Both the position numbers and the translations under genes were made by a program. From Candidatus Abyssobacteria bacterium SURF_17 (GTDB lineage Bacteria > Abyssobacteria > SURF-5), in the NCBI GenBank assembly GCA_003598055.1, contig QZKI01000013.1, positions 1-64,000 on the forward strand: a DNA stretch of 64,000 bases, in the 5' to 3' direction. Under the pieces are notes generated by a model. The model was not told the DNA's origin and made no database searches. It saw only the letters and a list, made by a program, of their open reading frames with translations. Positions 26,265-34,616 of the stretch are shown one piece after another (positions within the stretch are counted from its first letter, which is position 1; the number at the start of each line of letters is the position of its first letter).

Positions 26265-28174
26265 GATATCGCCTCCCGGAAGCAGAAACGCTCCATCGTG
26301 ATCGCGCCCGTCGGACATCGCTGGGCGCAGCATGCGCACCGGATGCATTTCTCTTCATCTTTAATAATCGCCGAAATCTGCGCTCCCGGCTCTTGAGTTG
26401 AAATGTGCTTGATGAGGCTGCGCAGCTCGTCATCCTGTTCCAGGCTCTCCGGTGATACGAGCCGCAAGCAGAGCGTGGGGCATACGTCCGCGCAGCCTCC
26501 GCACAACACACATTTCTCGGAATCGAAAATGGTGTTGACGCCGCAGTCGAGACAGCGCGACGCTTCCCTGAGCGCCAGTGGTTGGGAATAGCCGAGCTCA
26601 ACGCTCACGTCGTGGCCGCGCAGCCGCTCCTTCGCGTCGGTGATCGGAATGTACACGCGTGCAATTCGCTCGTACCCTTTCTCACGCTCGTACCCGACGA
26701 GATTGATGTGACAATCGAACGCGCTCGTCTCAAGGCTCCGACCGGTCAGATAGGCATAAACAGAGCGCGCCGCCCTCTTGCCGCTCGCAATCGCGGATAT
26801 CATCAGGCCGGGACCATGCGCAACATCACCTGCGAAAAAGACGCCCTCGGCCGTGCTCGCGAGTGAATCGGGGTCAACGGTAGGTATTCCGCGCTCGCTC
26901 ACCTCGATGCCGTGGAGCTTCGGGTCAACGAAGGAAAGGTCAGTGGATTGACCGACTGCCAGAAGAACGGTGTCACAGTCGATGGTTGTAAGAATTGTGG
27001 GGTCAAATTGCGGTGAAAAACGCTTCTTTTCATCGTAGACGCGGAGCACTTTCTGGAATACCACGCCGGTCACCCGGCCCTGCTCATCGCGGAGTATCTC
27101 CTTCGGCCCCATGCTGTTATGCAGCAGGATACCTTCTTCAGCGCCCTCGACGATCTCAACGTCGTCGGCAGGCATCTCCATGAGCGATTCAAGGCAACAC
27201 AGGTGAGCCTGTTCCACGCGAGGCTGACGCAGGGCGGTGCGCGCCATATCGAAATACGCCTGGCGGAGCACCGTCCGGGCGACGTCGTATGCGACGTTCC
27301 CGCCGCCGATGACAACTATGCGCCTGCCGAGTTCCACGGGATTGCGGAGCGCGACATCTCTCAGGAAATCCACGCCTCCCATCACGCCCGGTCCCTGCAC
27401 CCCGGGAATCGGAAGGCTCCGTGAGCGCTTGGCGCCGACTGCGATTACGACGGCGTCATATTCGGCCCGCAGTTCATCAAATGATACGTCCTTGCCGACC
27501 TCGACTCCGCATCGAATCTCGACGCCGAGCGATTCGATAACACCTACTTCGGCGCGGATCACATCGCGCGGCAACCGATACTCGGGCACCCCAGCATACA
27601 GCATGCCGGCGGGCACCGGCTCCATTTCCAAGATGACGGGCTTTATGCCGAGCAAGGCGAGGTCATGCGCACACGCAAGCCCTGCCGGCCCCGAGCCGAT
27701 GATTGTCGCTGTGGGCGCAGCATCGCCGGACACCGGCGACCGCTCGAGCAGCCAGCGAAGCTCGTCCCGCACTTCACAGAGTTGCGGCACCACTCGCTGA
27801 GCAAGCCATTTCTTGAAGTAGTCCCCCTCCAGCTTCCACGTTTCGGGACCGAATTGCTCTGTCGCAAACCGCTTGAGCGCGCGAATGGCAATCGGACGGT
27901 CAACCGACCCGCGCCTGCAGTTGACCTCGCACGGTGCGCCGCAGATGCGTCCGCAGAGAGAGGCCAGCGGATTCGGCCCGCGCGCAATCAGGTAGGCAAG
28001 CTCATAATTCCCCGCTGCGATTGCGCGCACGTATCCGCGCGCATCGGTATGAACGGGGCAGGCATCCTGGCAGTTGATCAATCTGCGCCAATAGGCGTGG
28101 TCGGGAATCCGGACCGCGAAGCCGGAAGCCTTCTTCACGTGCTGCGTCTGTTCTCTGTCGCTGTCCTGGTGCAT
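26261..28174 (-). CDS. GltD-like FAD/NAD(P) oxidoreductase with ferredoxin domains
   Basis: 637 residues. An N-terminal Fe-S region ([18 protein letters not shown] and [16 protein letters not shown]) leads into two Rossmann folds: FAD-binding [19 protein letters not shown] and NAD(P)-binding [19 protein letters not shown]. The C-terminus has [23 protein letters not shown] and [16 protein letters not shown], two more [4Fe-4S] motifs. It resembles the small subunit of glutamate synthase and other electron-input modules, but no gltB is present. As first large gene of the Rieske/cytochrome b operon it may exchange electrons between NAD(P)H or ferredoxin and the complex on the cytoplasmic side. 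Similar genes sit beside Rieske/cytochrome b genes in anammox bacteria (from memory). Confidence 0.9.
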   Translation of the reverse strand: MHQDSDREQTQHVKKASGFAVRIPDHAYWRRLINCQDACPVHTDARGYVRAIAAGNYELAYLIARGPNPLASLCGRICGAPCEVNCRRGSVDRPIAIRALKRFATEQFGPETWKLEGDYFKKWLAQRVVPQLCEVRDELRWLLERSPVSGDAAPTATIIGSGPAGLACAHDLALLGIKPVILEMEPVPAGMLYAGVPEYRLPRDVIRAEVGVIESLGVEIRCGVEVGKDVSFDELRAEYDAVVIAVGAKRSRSLPIPGVQGPGVMGGVDFLRDVALRNPVELGRRIVVIGGGNVAYDVARTVLRQAYFDMARTALRQPRVEQAHLCCLESLMEMPADDVEIVEGAEEGILLHNSMGPKEILRDEQGRVTGVVFQKVLRVYDEKKRFSPQFDPTILTTIDCDTVLLAVGQSTDLSFVDPKLHGIEVSERGIPTVDPDSLASTAEGVFFAGDVAHGPGLMISAIASGKRAARSVYAYLTGRSLETSAFDCHINLVGYEREKGYERIARVYIPITDAKERLRGHDVSVELGYSQPLALREASRCLDCGVNTIFDSEKCVLCGGCADVCPTLCLRLVSPESLEQDDELRSLIKHISTQEPGAQISAIIKDEEKCIRCACCAQRCPTGAITMERFCFREAIS

Positions 28175-28278
28175 TCGTCAGACCGCAAAGAGGAAAGAGG
28201 CGCTACACGCCTCAGTTACGGGTATGTATGCCTTAGTATTTCCTGAAAAAGCTTTTTGGGCAAATACAGGGAGAAGCA

Positions 28279-28695
28279 CTATGCCCTCTTGAATTGCCTG
28301 CTGAACATGTCCAGCGTGATGCTTCGATACAACTCACGTGTCTGCTCCTTAATCTTGTCGAGCTGCCTTCGTATCTTGCATCGCTGGAACAAGCGGCATT
28401 GCTCCCCCGGCCCAAGCTCGCATCGACCGGTAACAACGGGTCCGTCAATCGCTTCCACGATGTCGAGCAAACTGATTTTTTCCGGCTCGGAAGCGAGAAG
28501 ATACCCCCCCTGAGGACCCCGGCGGGAATAAACCATGTGACTGCGGGCGATTCTCTGGAAAATCTTCGCCAGATATCCTTGGGAAACCCCCAGTTCTTTG
28601 GCGATTACCGAAACGTCCACGGGGGAGCGGTCGCTGTTATCGGCGAGATAGGCGAGTCCGTGAATGGCAGTCACAGAGGCCTTCGATATTTCCAT
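28279..28695 (-). CDS. Rrf2-family Fe-S transcriptional regulator
   Basis: 138 residues. The winged helix reads VSVIAKELGVSQGYLAKIFQ with the wing RRGPQGGYLLASEP. Three Cys follow in the loop GRCELGPGEQCRLFQRCKIR (C-x7-C-x5-C), the spacing seen in Rrf2 proteins that hold an Fe-S cluster (IscR, NsrR, RirA types). It lies 104 nt upstream of the respiratory operon in the same direction, so it is the obvious candidate to sense redox state, NO or iron and control it. A perfect-spacing promoter and a tandem repeat precede it. Confidence 0.93.
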   Translation of the reverse strand: MEISKASVTAIHGLAYLADNSDRSPVDVSVIAKELGVSQGYLAKIFQRIARSHMVYSRRGPQGGYLLASEPEKISLLDIVEAIDGPVVTGRCELGPGEQCRLFQRCKIRRQLDKIKEQTRELYRSITLDMFSRQFKRA

Positions 28696-28708
28696 AGTTT
28701 CCCGTCCA

Positions 28709-28726
28709 TATTTACGCTATTTACGC
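28709..28726. repeat. Tandem 9-bp direct repeat in the Rrf2 gene 5' region
   Basis: TATTTACGC is repeated exactly twice with no gap, between the -10 box and the start codon of the Rrf2 gene. It could be a regulator site or a chance duplication. Confidence 0.5.
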
Positions 28727-28740
28727 TCCAGTTTAGCTTA

Positions 28741-28769
28741 ATTATAGCCACCACTTTATTATTTGTCAA
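28741..28769 (-). promoter_or_regulatory. Consensus sigma-70 promoter of the Rrf2 gene
   Basis: Minus-strand TTGACA (28764-28769), 17-bp spacer and TATAAT (28741-28746), all matching consensus. It could serve the downstream respiratory genes too, since no clear promoter is seen in 28175-28278, where only a small GAGGCG...CGCCTC hairpin (28197-28213) is visible. Confidence 0.8.
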
Positions 28770-28913
28770 GGGGCAAGAAAAAGAAAATCGTTCGATGCCC
28801 GAGGAAGTCTATCGATGAAGAACAACAGCGTGATAAATTGCCGCGGCAGACTAACCGGCACTGCAAGGGTAAAATGCGAGGGCGTACCACCTGACGGTGA
28901 ACGAGCATAACGC

Positions 28914-28959
28914 AAAAAAGGAAGGCAAGGTCACAGAACTGTGAACCCTGCCTCCTTCC
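28914..28959 (-). terminator. Intrinsic terminator after the DUF2284 gene
   Basis: GGAAGGCAAGGT...CACAG pairs with CTGTG...AACCCTGCCTCCTTCC. On the minus strand the hairpin is followed by TTTTTT (complement of 28914-28919). It lies 15 nt past the stop at 28975. Confidence 0.8.
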
Positions 28960-28974
28960 GCTATTTCCGAACTT

Positions 28975-29532
28975 CTACTCGACGAGCACGATCCCGAAAT
29001 ACTGCCCGGGGCAATCGTAGTCTTTCACAACCTCGAGCGGATAGCCGTTGCTTCTTACCGTCTGAAACACATCGATTCCGGAAGCCTCCATTGAAGGCCG
29101 CAACTGCTGGGGGAAGCGGCAGCCGGCCTTGAGCGCGCATGCATCGCATTGGTGACACGGGCCCTCGCCCATGGACCATGCCTTATAGTAACCCGAGAGG
29201 AATATCTCGCGCTCAAGCGGCACGATAATCGGGTTCACTTTCCAGAGCTCACCCTTGACGAGGATCGCCGTTTTATATGAGTCAACGATAGCCCGCGTTT
29301 GTTCCGGCGTGGGCGAATACGGCGGACACGAAAGCCTTCGGCCATAGCCCGCACATCCATATTGGCATCTCATTCTCACCCACGGCGCCGTGATGACCGT
29401 CTTCGTGGCTATGACCTTCGCGTCGAGAGCGCCAAGCTCGCACGCCCTCTTGCAGAAGCGTTCGATATCCGGAAACTTGGATAGACTCTTCCTGGATGTC
29501 ACCTTCTTGACAGGTGCCTTTCTTGTTGCCAT
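28975..29532 (-). CDS. DUF2284 metal-binding protein
   Basis: 185 residues. The family's cysteine patterns are complete: CQYGCAGYGRRLSCPPYSP at about residue 56 and GPCHQCDACALKAGCRFPQQ at about 125, with the late DYDCPGQYFG. In relatives these Cys probably bind metal or an Fe-S cluster; the biochemical role is not established. I start at ATG 29532 because AAGGA is 8 nt upstream. The first 20 residues are very basic. It stands alone with its own terminator. Confidence 0.9.
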   Translation of the reverse strand: MATRKAPVKKVTSRKSLSKFPDIERFCKRACELGALDAKVIATKTVITAPWVRMRCQYGCAGYGRRLSCPPYSPTPEQTRAIVDSYKTAILVKGELWKVNPIIVPLEREIFLSGYYKAWSMGEGPCHQCDACALKAGCRFPQQLRPSMEASGIDVFQTVRSNGYPLEVVKDYDCPGQYFGIVLVE

Positions 29533-29706
29533 GTGCTTCATCCTTTCCCTGAGAAAACATATAAGCGGTCGTTACACAATGGATGGAGAAACAGCCGGGT
29601 TGTGCCACCGATACAGGCAATCAAACACGCGGTTTTGCTCCGTTTCAAACTTCTCGGTCTGGCGCTCGCGTTTCATTCAGTCCCTGCATTCCGCCGCCGC
29701 AGGCGC

Positions 29707-29865
29707 TCATAGGCCACCGCGCGTAATCACGAAGTACATGAAGACACAAAAAAGCGCCATTCCGACCGCGAGGAAGATCAAGAAGCGAATGGGGTTGGCA
29801 TACTTTGGGATGGTTCGCTGATAGGCATCCTTTTTCTTCCTCATCTTGGTCTTCGTCCGTGCCAT
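29707..29865 (-). CDS. Small single-pass membrane protein
   Basis: 52 residues. It starts with a very basic segment (MARTKTKMRKKKDAYQRT), followed by PNPIRF-like residues and one transmembrane helix (FLIFLAVGMALFCVFMYFVI), ending TRGGL. The positive-inside rule puts the N-terminus in the cytoplasm. The start could also be ATG 29844 (MRKKK). No family is recognised; similar small basic-plus-helix proteins occur widely. Confidence 0.6.
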   Translation of the reverse strand: MARTKTKMRKKKDAYQRTIPKYANPIRFLIFLAVGMALFCVFMYFVITRGGL

Positions 29866-29951
29866 GAAACGTATCGATTCTCCCATTCGGACCCCGCGAG
29901 CCTATTCCCGCGCGATGCTTTCGGGGCTCCGCGTTTTCCCTTCCCGGGACG

Positions 29952-30137
29952 TTATTTTTCACCGAGCGTCATATAGTACTGCAGGCACTTCTTGCAACTG
30001 CCATCCGATTCTTTCCAATCCGGATGCTCTTGGGAAATCCGGTTGAGCACATATTTCTCGGTGTCAAAATGGAGCTTGAAGCTTTCCCGGCTCACCTCTG
30101 ATCCGCAGAGCGGACAAACGACTTTGTTTTCTGCCAT
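29952..30137 (-). CDS. Small zinc-finger-like protein
   Basis: 61 residues. CPLCGSEVSRESFKLHFDTE near the N-terminus looks like a C2H2-type zinc finger start, followed by SCKKCLQYYMTL. The pair of CxxC motifs and His spacing suggest one or two zinc sites. The gene has its own promoter (30211-30239). Function unknown. Confidence 0.7.
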   Translation of the reverse strand: MAENKVVCPLCGSEVSRESFKLHFDTEKYVLNRISQEHPDWKESDGSCKKCLQYYMTLGEK

Positions 30138-30210
30138 ACTAGATCCCCCTTCAAAGGCCTATATGTACCTTAGAGGCGTTGTGTATTCTTGAAATATGAC
30201 TACCTTATCC

Positions 30211-30239
30211 ATTATACAGAAACGAATGGAAAACGGCAA
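30211..30239 (-). promoter_or_regulatory. Promoter for the small zinc-finger gene
   Basis: Minus-strand TTGCCG (30234-30239), 17-bp spacer, TATAAT (30211-30216). Start predicted near 30204, about 67 nt before the gene. Confidence 0.6.
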
Positions 30240-30367
30240 AAGGGCGTGGGAATAACACGAAAGGTGCACGATACCGTCCTTCACTTGCCTTTTCGGGACC
30301 GGTATGATATTTTGATTCAAGGCAGGTTGTACGAGCGGGAACAGTTGCCGGACACAAGCAACCCGAA

Positions 30368-30733
30368 ATGCCGGAATCCACAGCAAGAAAGAAAGCCCAT
30401 CGGAGCGCGGAGAGGTATCATTGTCCGCCGTTTTTTGTCGCGCGCATTACAGGCGGTGGAAAGATAGAAGAACGCGCCACGGTGGAGGATTTGAGTCTGT
30501 GCGGATTGTGCGCACGCACTTCATGCGAATTCGAGCAGGGGAGCGCTGTGGAGATTGAACTGATAAGTTCTTACGTTGCGCCGGTAAGGGTCTGCGCACG
30601 GGTGAGATGGGTATCGCCGCCGCAATGCGAAGGGTCTCATCACCTGGTGGGTTTTACCATACAGCGGGTACGCATTGTTGACTGGTTCAGATTCATGAAA
30701 CTTATCGCTCAGCTCAAGCGGGAGGTATGGTAG
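30368..30733 (+). CDS. PilZ-domain protein (1)
   Basis: 121 residues, one PilZ-like beta barrel. RKKAHRSAERYHCPPFF is a degenerate RxxxR region; VEDLSLCGLCARTSCEFEQG corresponds to the D/NxSxxG motif with Cys substitutions. PilZ domains bind cyclic di-GMP through these two motifs; since both are altered, binding is uncertain. The stop directly abuts the ATG of the second PilZ gene, so they form a pair. Start uncertain because no clear Shine-Dalgarno is seen. Confidence 0.7.
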   Translation: MPESTARKKAHRSAERYHCPPFFVARITGGGKIEERATVEDLSLCGLCARTSCEFEQGSAVEIELISSYVAPVRVCARVRWVSPPQCEGSHHLVGFTIQRVRIVDWFRFMKLIAQLKREVW

Positions 30734-31132
30734 ATGGCCACGACAAAGATGCGGTCAAGCGCGGCGCAGACCTATGGCGGTCCCGAGAGGCGGAAAGCGC
30801 AAAGAATTCCGGTCAGCTACCCCATCCGTCTCCGATTTATCTCATCCGCCGGCGAGGCCCTTGAACGATACGCCCAGACCAGGAACGTTTCCTCCACCGG
30901 CGTCCTTTGCGGCTCCTTGGACGCGCCGGAACCGGGCATGAAGGTCGACTTTTCCATCGGAGTGCCATCCGCGTATGCCCGTTCACTCCCTACGGCCCAG
31001 CTCAACGGCCTGGCCGTTGTCGCCCGGCGCGAGCCCCCCGCCATGAATGAGGCGTTAGAGCTCGAGAGGAACATAGCTCTCAAGTTCCTCACAAGGCCTG
31101 TCCTCTCGACGGAACTCTCAATGTTCGATTGA
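30734..31132 (+). CDS. PilZ-domain protein (2)
   Basis: 132 residues. The cyclic di-GMP signature is better kept here: ERRKAQRIPVSYPIRLRF (RxxxR) and TRNVSSTGVLCGS (NxSxxG). It begins immediately after the first PilZ gene. The pair may act as cyclic di-GMP effectors on motility, pili or polysaccharide (inference); target is unknown. Confidence 0.82.
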   Translation: MATTKMRSSAAQTYGGPERRKAQRIPVSYPIRLRFISSAGEALERYAQTRNVSSTGVLCGSLDAPEPGMKVDFSIGVPSAYARSLPTAQLNGLAVVARREPPAMNEALELERNIALKFLTRPVLSTELSMFD

Positions 31133-31160
31133 CGTCGATTGGTCTGACCGCACCATCTCA

Positions 31161-31652
31161 TCAACAAGTCATTTCATCCGGTAGTTGTGCCTTCCTCGCC
31201 TCGGGAATAGGGAGAGGAATGCCATACGTGTTGGGAGACAACTCCTTATAATAGATGACTTCCCGTGTTGGCTGTGGAAGGTTATCGATGTAGCCGCTCA
31301 TCCGAAATCCCAGCGCCACATGCATCTTTCTGGAGACCTCGTTGTCCTCTTCGGTGGAACTGAAGAGTTTCCCGTTCCATGAGTGAGTCGCCACCTTCTC
31401 GATCAACCTGCGGGCGACACCCTTCCGTCTGAAGTCCGGATGCACTGTGAGAAGGGAAACGTACAGGCAGCCGACGAAATTCGTCTCAAACGTTATGAAG
31501 CCGACAACCTGCCCATCCGCGCCCGCGACATACATTCGCGCGTCCGCGATCCTCGCTTCTAAGAAATTCGGCCATTTGCCCGTGCTGAACAGCGACTTGT
31601 TCAGGTTCACGCATTGTTGATAGTCACTTCTTTTGGCGAGCCTTATTTCCAT
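31161..31652 (-). CDS. GNAT-family N-acetyltransferase
   Basis: 163 residues. Motif A is VHPDFRRKGVARRLIEKV (R-x-x-G-V/x-A), the acetyl-CoA pyrophosphate-binding loop. It is preceded by the beta strands VVGFITFETNFVGCLYVSLL and followed by KMHVALGFRMSGYIDNLP. Substrate unknown. It lies 60 bp after the TIM-barrel gene in the same direction and could be the last gene of the long minus-strand unit. Confidence 0.88.
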   Translation of the reverse strand: MEIRLAKRSDYQQCVNLNKSLFSTGKWPNFLEARIADARMYVAGADGQVVGFITFETNFVGCLYVSLLTVHPDFRRKGVARRLIEKVATHSWNGKLFSSTEEDNEVSRKMHVALGFRMSGYIDNLPQPTREVIYYKELSPNTYGIPLPIPEARKAQLPDEMTC

Positions 31653-31712
31653 AGAAAGACGGTCATCTGACGGCAGTAATCGGCACTGCTTGTTCTCCGG
31701 GACATCACATTA

Positions 31713-32537
31713 TCAGGAGGGAAGTTGGAGATTATGGTGTTTGATATAATCGAGCGTACTGGGCAATTTGTCCAGCGTCATCTCAAGGGTCATCAACGGA
31801 CGCACTCCTCGTTCCCGGAGCAACCGATACGCTCTGCGAAAGTCGACATTTCCTTCGCCGAACGCGAGATGCAGGTCATTCTGGGCGTCGTTGTCATTGA
31901 TGTGCACCTTCACGATGTATTTGCCGAGCACATCAACCCACTCTTCGAGCGAAACTGCGGAATACACGTTCACGTGGCCGATGTCAAGGCAGATTTGCAT
32001 GTAGGATGAGCCGACCGTCTCGATGACTCTCCGGAGGAAGTATGGCGCGCTCAAGAACATGTTCTCGATTGCAATGACGATGCCGAGACGCCGTGCGTGG
32101 TTGACGACTGGCTTCCACGTCTTCATGCTTGTCTTCAGCCACATATCGCGATAGTCCTTGGGAATCAGCGGATTGAGCCCGAGATGAAAAACAACTATTC
32201 TGGCCTTCAGCAACGCGCTGATGTTGAGACACCGCATGAAATTGAATTTGGTATAGTCGCGGATGACAGTGTCCTGACTGCCAGGGTTGAGGTCGAAAAG
32301 GGGCCCGTGGACGCTCACGCCCACGCCTTCCGCCTCGAGCCGCTTCCCCATGGCTTTTACCTCGGCATGGGGGAAATTGCGTATCCAGCCGGTGTCATAC
32401 ATCATCACCTCGACATCCAAATTGTTCGCCTTCAGGAAAGCGAGGTTTGCGTCGATAGCCTCGAACGGAACCGTAACGGCATAACGGGAATTCCCGTCCC
32501 GCCTCGCGCTACCAGCTCCTATCCGGCCGGAACGCAT
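31713..32537 (-). CDS. Xylose isomerase-like TIM-barrel (sugar phosphate isomerase/epimerase family) protein
   Basis: 274 residues. Features of the AP_endonuc_2 fold: VSVHGPLFDLNPGS, VVFHLGLNP, IAIENMF, ICLDIGHVNVYS, VKVHINDNDAQNDLHLAFGE and LEMTL at strand ends, giving the usual Glu, Asp, His, His and Glu metal ligands. Members include endonuclease IV and sugar isomerases; which one is not decidable. The start is uncertain: ATG 32537 overlaps yraN by 29 bp. The first 15 residues are poorly conserved, so a later start is possible. Confidence 0.75.
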   Translation of the reverse strand: MRSGRIGAGSARRDGNSRYAVTVPFEAIDANLAFLKANNLDVEVMMYDTGWIRNFPHAEVKAMGKRLEAEGVGVSVHGPLFDLNPGSQDTVIRDYTKFNFMRCLNISALLKARIVVFHLGLNPLIPKDYRDMWLKTSMKTWKPVVNHARRLGIVIAIENMFLSAPYFLRRVIETVGSSYMQICLDIGHVNVYSAVSLEEWVDVLGKYIVKVHINDNDAQNDLHLAFGEGNVDFRRAYRLLRERGVRPLMTLEMTLDKLPSTLDYIKHHNLQLPS

Positions 32538-32892
32538 CTTTGATGATCTCAATGTGCGAACTTTTCTCTTCATCGTTCATGACAATTGCGACGACGTCAA
32601 AACGGCATGCAACATCATCGAACTTCTTCTTCTTCTGGAGATACCAGCGAGCCGCCGTGCACAGCCGTTTTCTCTTCCGTGCGATGACGCTCTCCTGGGG
32701 CAGTCCGAATTCGAGCGATGTCCGCGTTCTCACTTCGACGAAAACCAGACAGTTCCCATCGCGCGCCACAATATCGATCTCGCCAGCGGGCGTCCGGAAA
32801 TTTCGCTCCACTATCTTGTAACGCGACTTCTTGAGAGCGCGGACGGCGCGCTCTTCGCCCGCTGCTCCCCGCTCGATAGCGTTGCCTGCCAC
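32509..32892 (-). CDS. yraN: YraN/UPF0102 family nuclease-like protein
   Basis: 127 residues. The restriction-endonuclease-like core is visible as AGEIDIVARDGNCLVFVEVRTR, with the E, D, E-V-R residues of this widespread family, and an N-terminal ERGAAGEERAVRALKKSRYK helix. The exact role is unknown; it is often near rnhB or trpS-like housekeeping genes. It sits 4 bp after scpA. Confidence 0.92.
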   Translation of the reverse strand: MAGNAIERGAAGEERAVRALKKSRYKIVERNFRTPAGEIDIVARDGNCLVFVEVRTRTSLEFGLPQESVIARKRKRLCTAARWYLQKKKKFDDVACRFDVVAIVMNDEEKSSHIEIIKDAFRPDRSW

Positions 32893-32896
32893 CGCA

Positions 32897-33610
32897 TCAG
32901 CCCTTCTGGAGAAGAAATATCCTTATCTCCGCGAATAGTTTCGTCTGCCGCGCGACCACTTCCTTCAAACGTATGAGCTCCAGGAGCGCCAGGAACGTGG
33001 ATATCAGGGCGACCTTCGTCGTCGCCGCTCCCCCGAAGATTTCATCCAACAAAATATTGCCCTTTTGTTTGAGAAGCGCTCTAATTTCTTCCATTTTCTC
33101 TTCAATGCTGACTTCCTCGAGCGTGATCTCCCGAAACGGCTCCTCGGTTGCATATTCGAGCACGCGCTTGAATGCCTGAAGCAGTTCAAACAACGAGACC
33201 TCGATCAAAGGCTCCCCGGTCTCGAGGTCTTCCTCCTCTTTGAAATTCCGCTGGAAGTGAGTGCTTTCAACCGCAGCCATGTGATCGAGGTTATCGGCCA
33301 GTTCTTTGTACTTCTTATACTCGAGTATCTGCTCGATGAGCTCGAATCGCGGGTCGTCCTCCTGTTCTTCTTCGCCAGGCTGAGTCGGCAGCAGCATACG
33401 CGACTTTATTTCCACGAGCGTGGCCGCCATAACAAGGAACTCGCTGGCAATCTCGAGGTCGAGCTGCTCCATCATTTTCAAGTACTCGACATACTGCTCC
33501 GTGATTGTTGCTATCGGAATATCATAGATGTCCACTTCGTTGAGCTTGATAAGATGCAGCAGCAGGTCGAGCGGTCCCTCGAAGTTGGTGAGCTTGAGCT
33601 TGTATGTCAT
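32897..33610 (-). CDS. scpA: Segregation and condensation protein ScpA
   Basis: 237 residues. The N-terminus LTNFEGPLDLLLHLIKLNEV and DIPIATITEQYVEYL is the diagnostic ScpA (kleisin) sequence; the C-terminal winged helix is in the last 70 residues. It binds SMC and ScpB to form the condensin complex. It overlaps trpS by 4 bp. scpB is not adjacent here, unlike in many genomes. Confidence 0.95.
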   Translation of the reverse strand: MTYKLKLTNFEGPLDLLLHLIKLNEVDIYDIPIATITEQYVEYLKMMEQLDLEIASEFLVMAATLVEIKSRMLLPTQPGEEEQEDDPRFELIEQILEYKKYKELADNLDHMAAVESTHFQRNFKEEEDLETGEPLIEVSLFELLQAFKRVLEYATEEPFREITLEEVSIEEKMEEIRALLKQKGNILLDEIFGGAATTKVALISTFLALLELIRLKEVVARQTKLFAEIRIFLLQKG

Positions 33611-34593
33611 ATGCGCATCGCTTTCCGGACTTCGTCCATCGTGGCCGCGGCACTGGCCCTTGCCCGTTCGGCTCCCTCGGCAAGAATCGCCTTAACGCGC
33701 TTCGGGTCTGACGCGAATTCGGAGCGAGCCGACCTGAACGGGCGCAGATACTCATTCAGGTATCTTGCGAGCGCCTGCTTATCTTCAACGCAGCCGATCT
33801 CGGCGGTGCGACACTCTCGGTCCACGCGCTCGACCCACTCGCGAGGGGCGAATATCTTCTGGAGGTCGAAGACCGGGCATATATCTGGATTGCCCGGGTC
33901 GGTCCTGCGTTTGCGCGCGGGGTCGGTGAGCATCTGCATCACCTTCTGGGTTGTTTCCTCTTCGGAATCCGACAGCAAAATGGCATTGCCATACCGCTTG
34001 CTCATTTTCCTGCCGTCGATTCCGCGGATTAGCGGCGTTTCGGTAAGCATTGACTGCGGCTCCGGGAAAACCTCCCCATACAGATGATGGAACCGCCGCG
34101 CAAGCTCCCGCGTGAACTCAAGGTGAGGCAGTTGGTCCTGCCCGACGGGCACCGCGTGGGCTTTGTACACGAGGATGTCGGCAGCCTGCAGCATGGGATA
34201 ACCGAGGAATCCGTGAGTGGCGATCTCGCGGCCCTCGTACTCCTCTAGCGCCTCCTTGTATGTGGGCACGCGCTCGAGCCAGCCCAGCGGAGTGATCATC
34301 GAGAACAGCAGATACAGTTCGGCATGTTCCTTGACGTGCGATTGCACGAAGATGACGCTTTTCTTGGGGTCGAGGCCGGCCGCAAGCCAATCATACACCA
34401 TTTCGATGATGTTTGACTGGATGCCTTCCGAATTCTCGTACTCCGTCGTCAGCGCATGCCAGTCGGCCACCATATAGTACGTCTCGTTTCCCTCATCCTG
34501 CAGTCGTCTCCAGTTGCTAAGTGCGCCAAGAAGATGGCCTATATGAAGCTTGCCGCTCGGGCGCATGCCGCTCAGTATCCTCAGTCTCGCCAT
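33607..34593 (-). CDS. trpS: Tryptophanyl-tRNA synthetase
   Basis: 328 residues; class Ic synthetase. HIGH motif region RILSGMRPSGKLHIGHLLG and KMSKS-type RKMSKRYGNAILLSD. I chose ATG 34593 because GGAG with 6-nt spacing precedes it; an alternative, ATG 34620, overlaps the TatD/radical SAM stop as ATGA and adds nine residues. It ends overlapping scpA. It charges tRNA-Trp in the cytoplasm. Confidence 0.94.
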   Translation of the reverse strand: MARLRILSGMRPSGKLHIGHLLGALSNWRRLQDEGNETYYMVADWHALTTEYENSEGIQSNIIEMVYDWLAAGLDPKKSVIFVQSHVKEHAELYLLFSMITPLGWLERVPTYKEALEEYEGREIATHGFLGYPMLQAADILVYKAHAVPVGQDQLPHLEFTRELARRFHHLYGEVFPEPQSMLTETPLIRGIDGRKMSKRYGNAILLSDSEEETTQKVMQMLTDPARKRRTDPGNPDICPVFDLQKIFAPREWVERVDRECRTAEIGCVEDKQALARYLNEYLRPFRSARSEFASDPKRVKAILAEGAERARASAAATMDEVRKAMRI

Positions 34594-34616
34594 CACCTTC
34601 TCCGTTCCGACTTCCT

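Noticed and set aside
30189-30467. 92-codon plus-strand frame upstream of the first PilZ gene
   Set aside because: No Shine-Dalgarno, overlaps the PilZ start in another frame and has no recognisable content.
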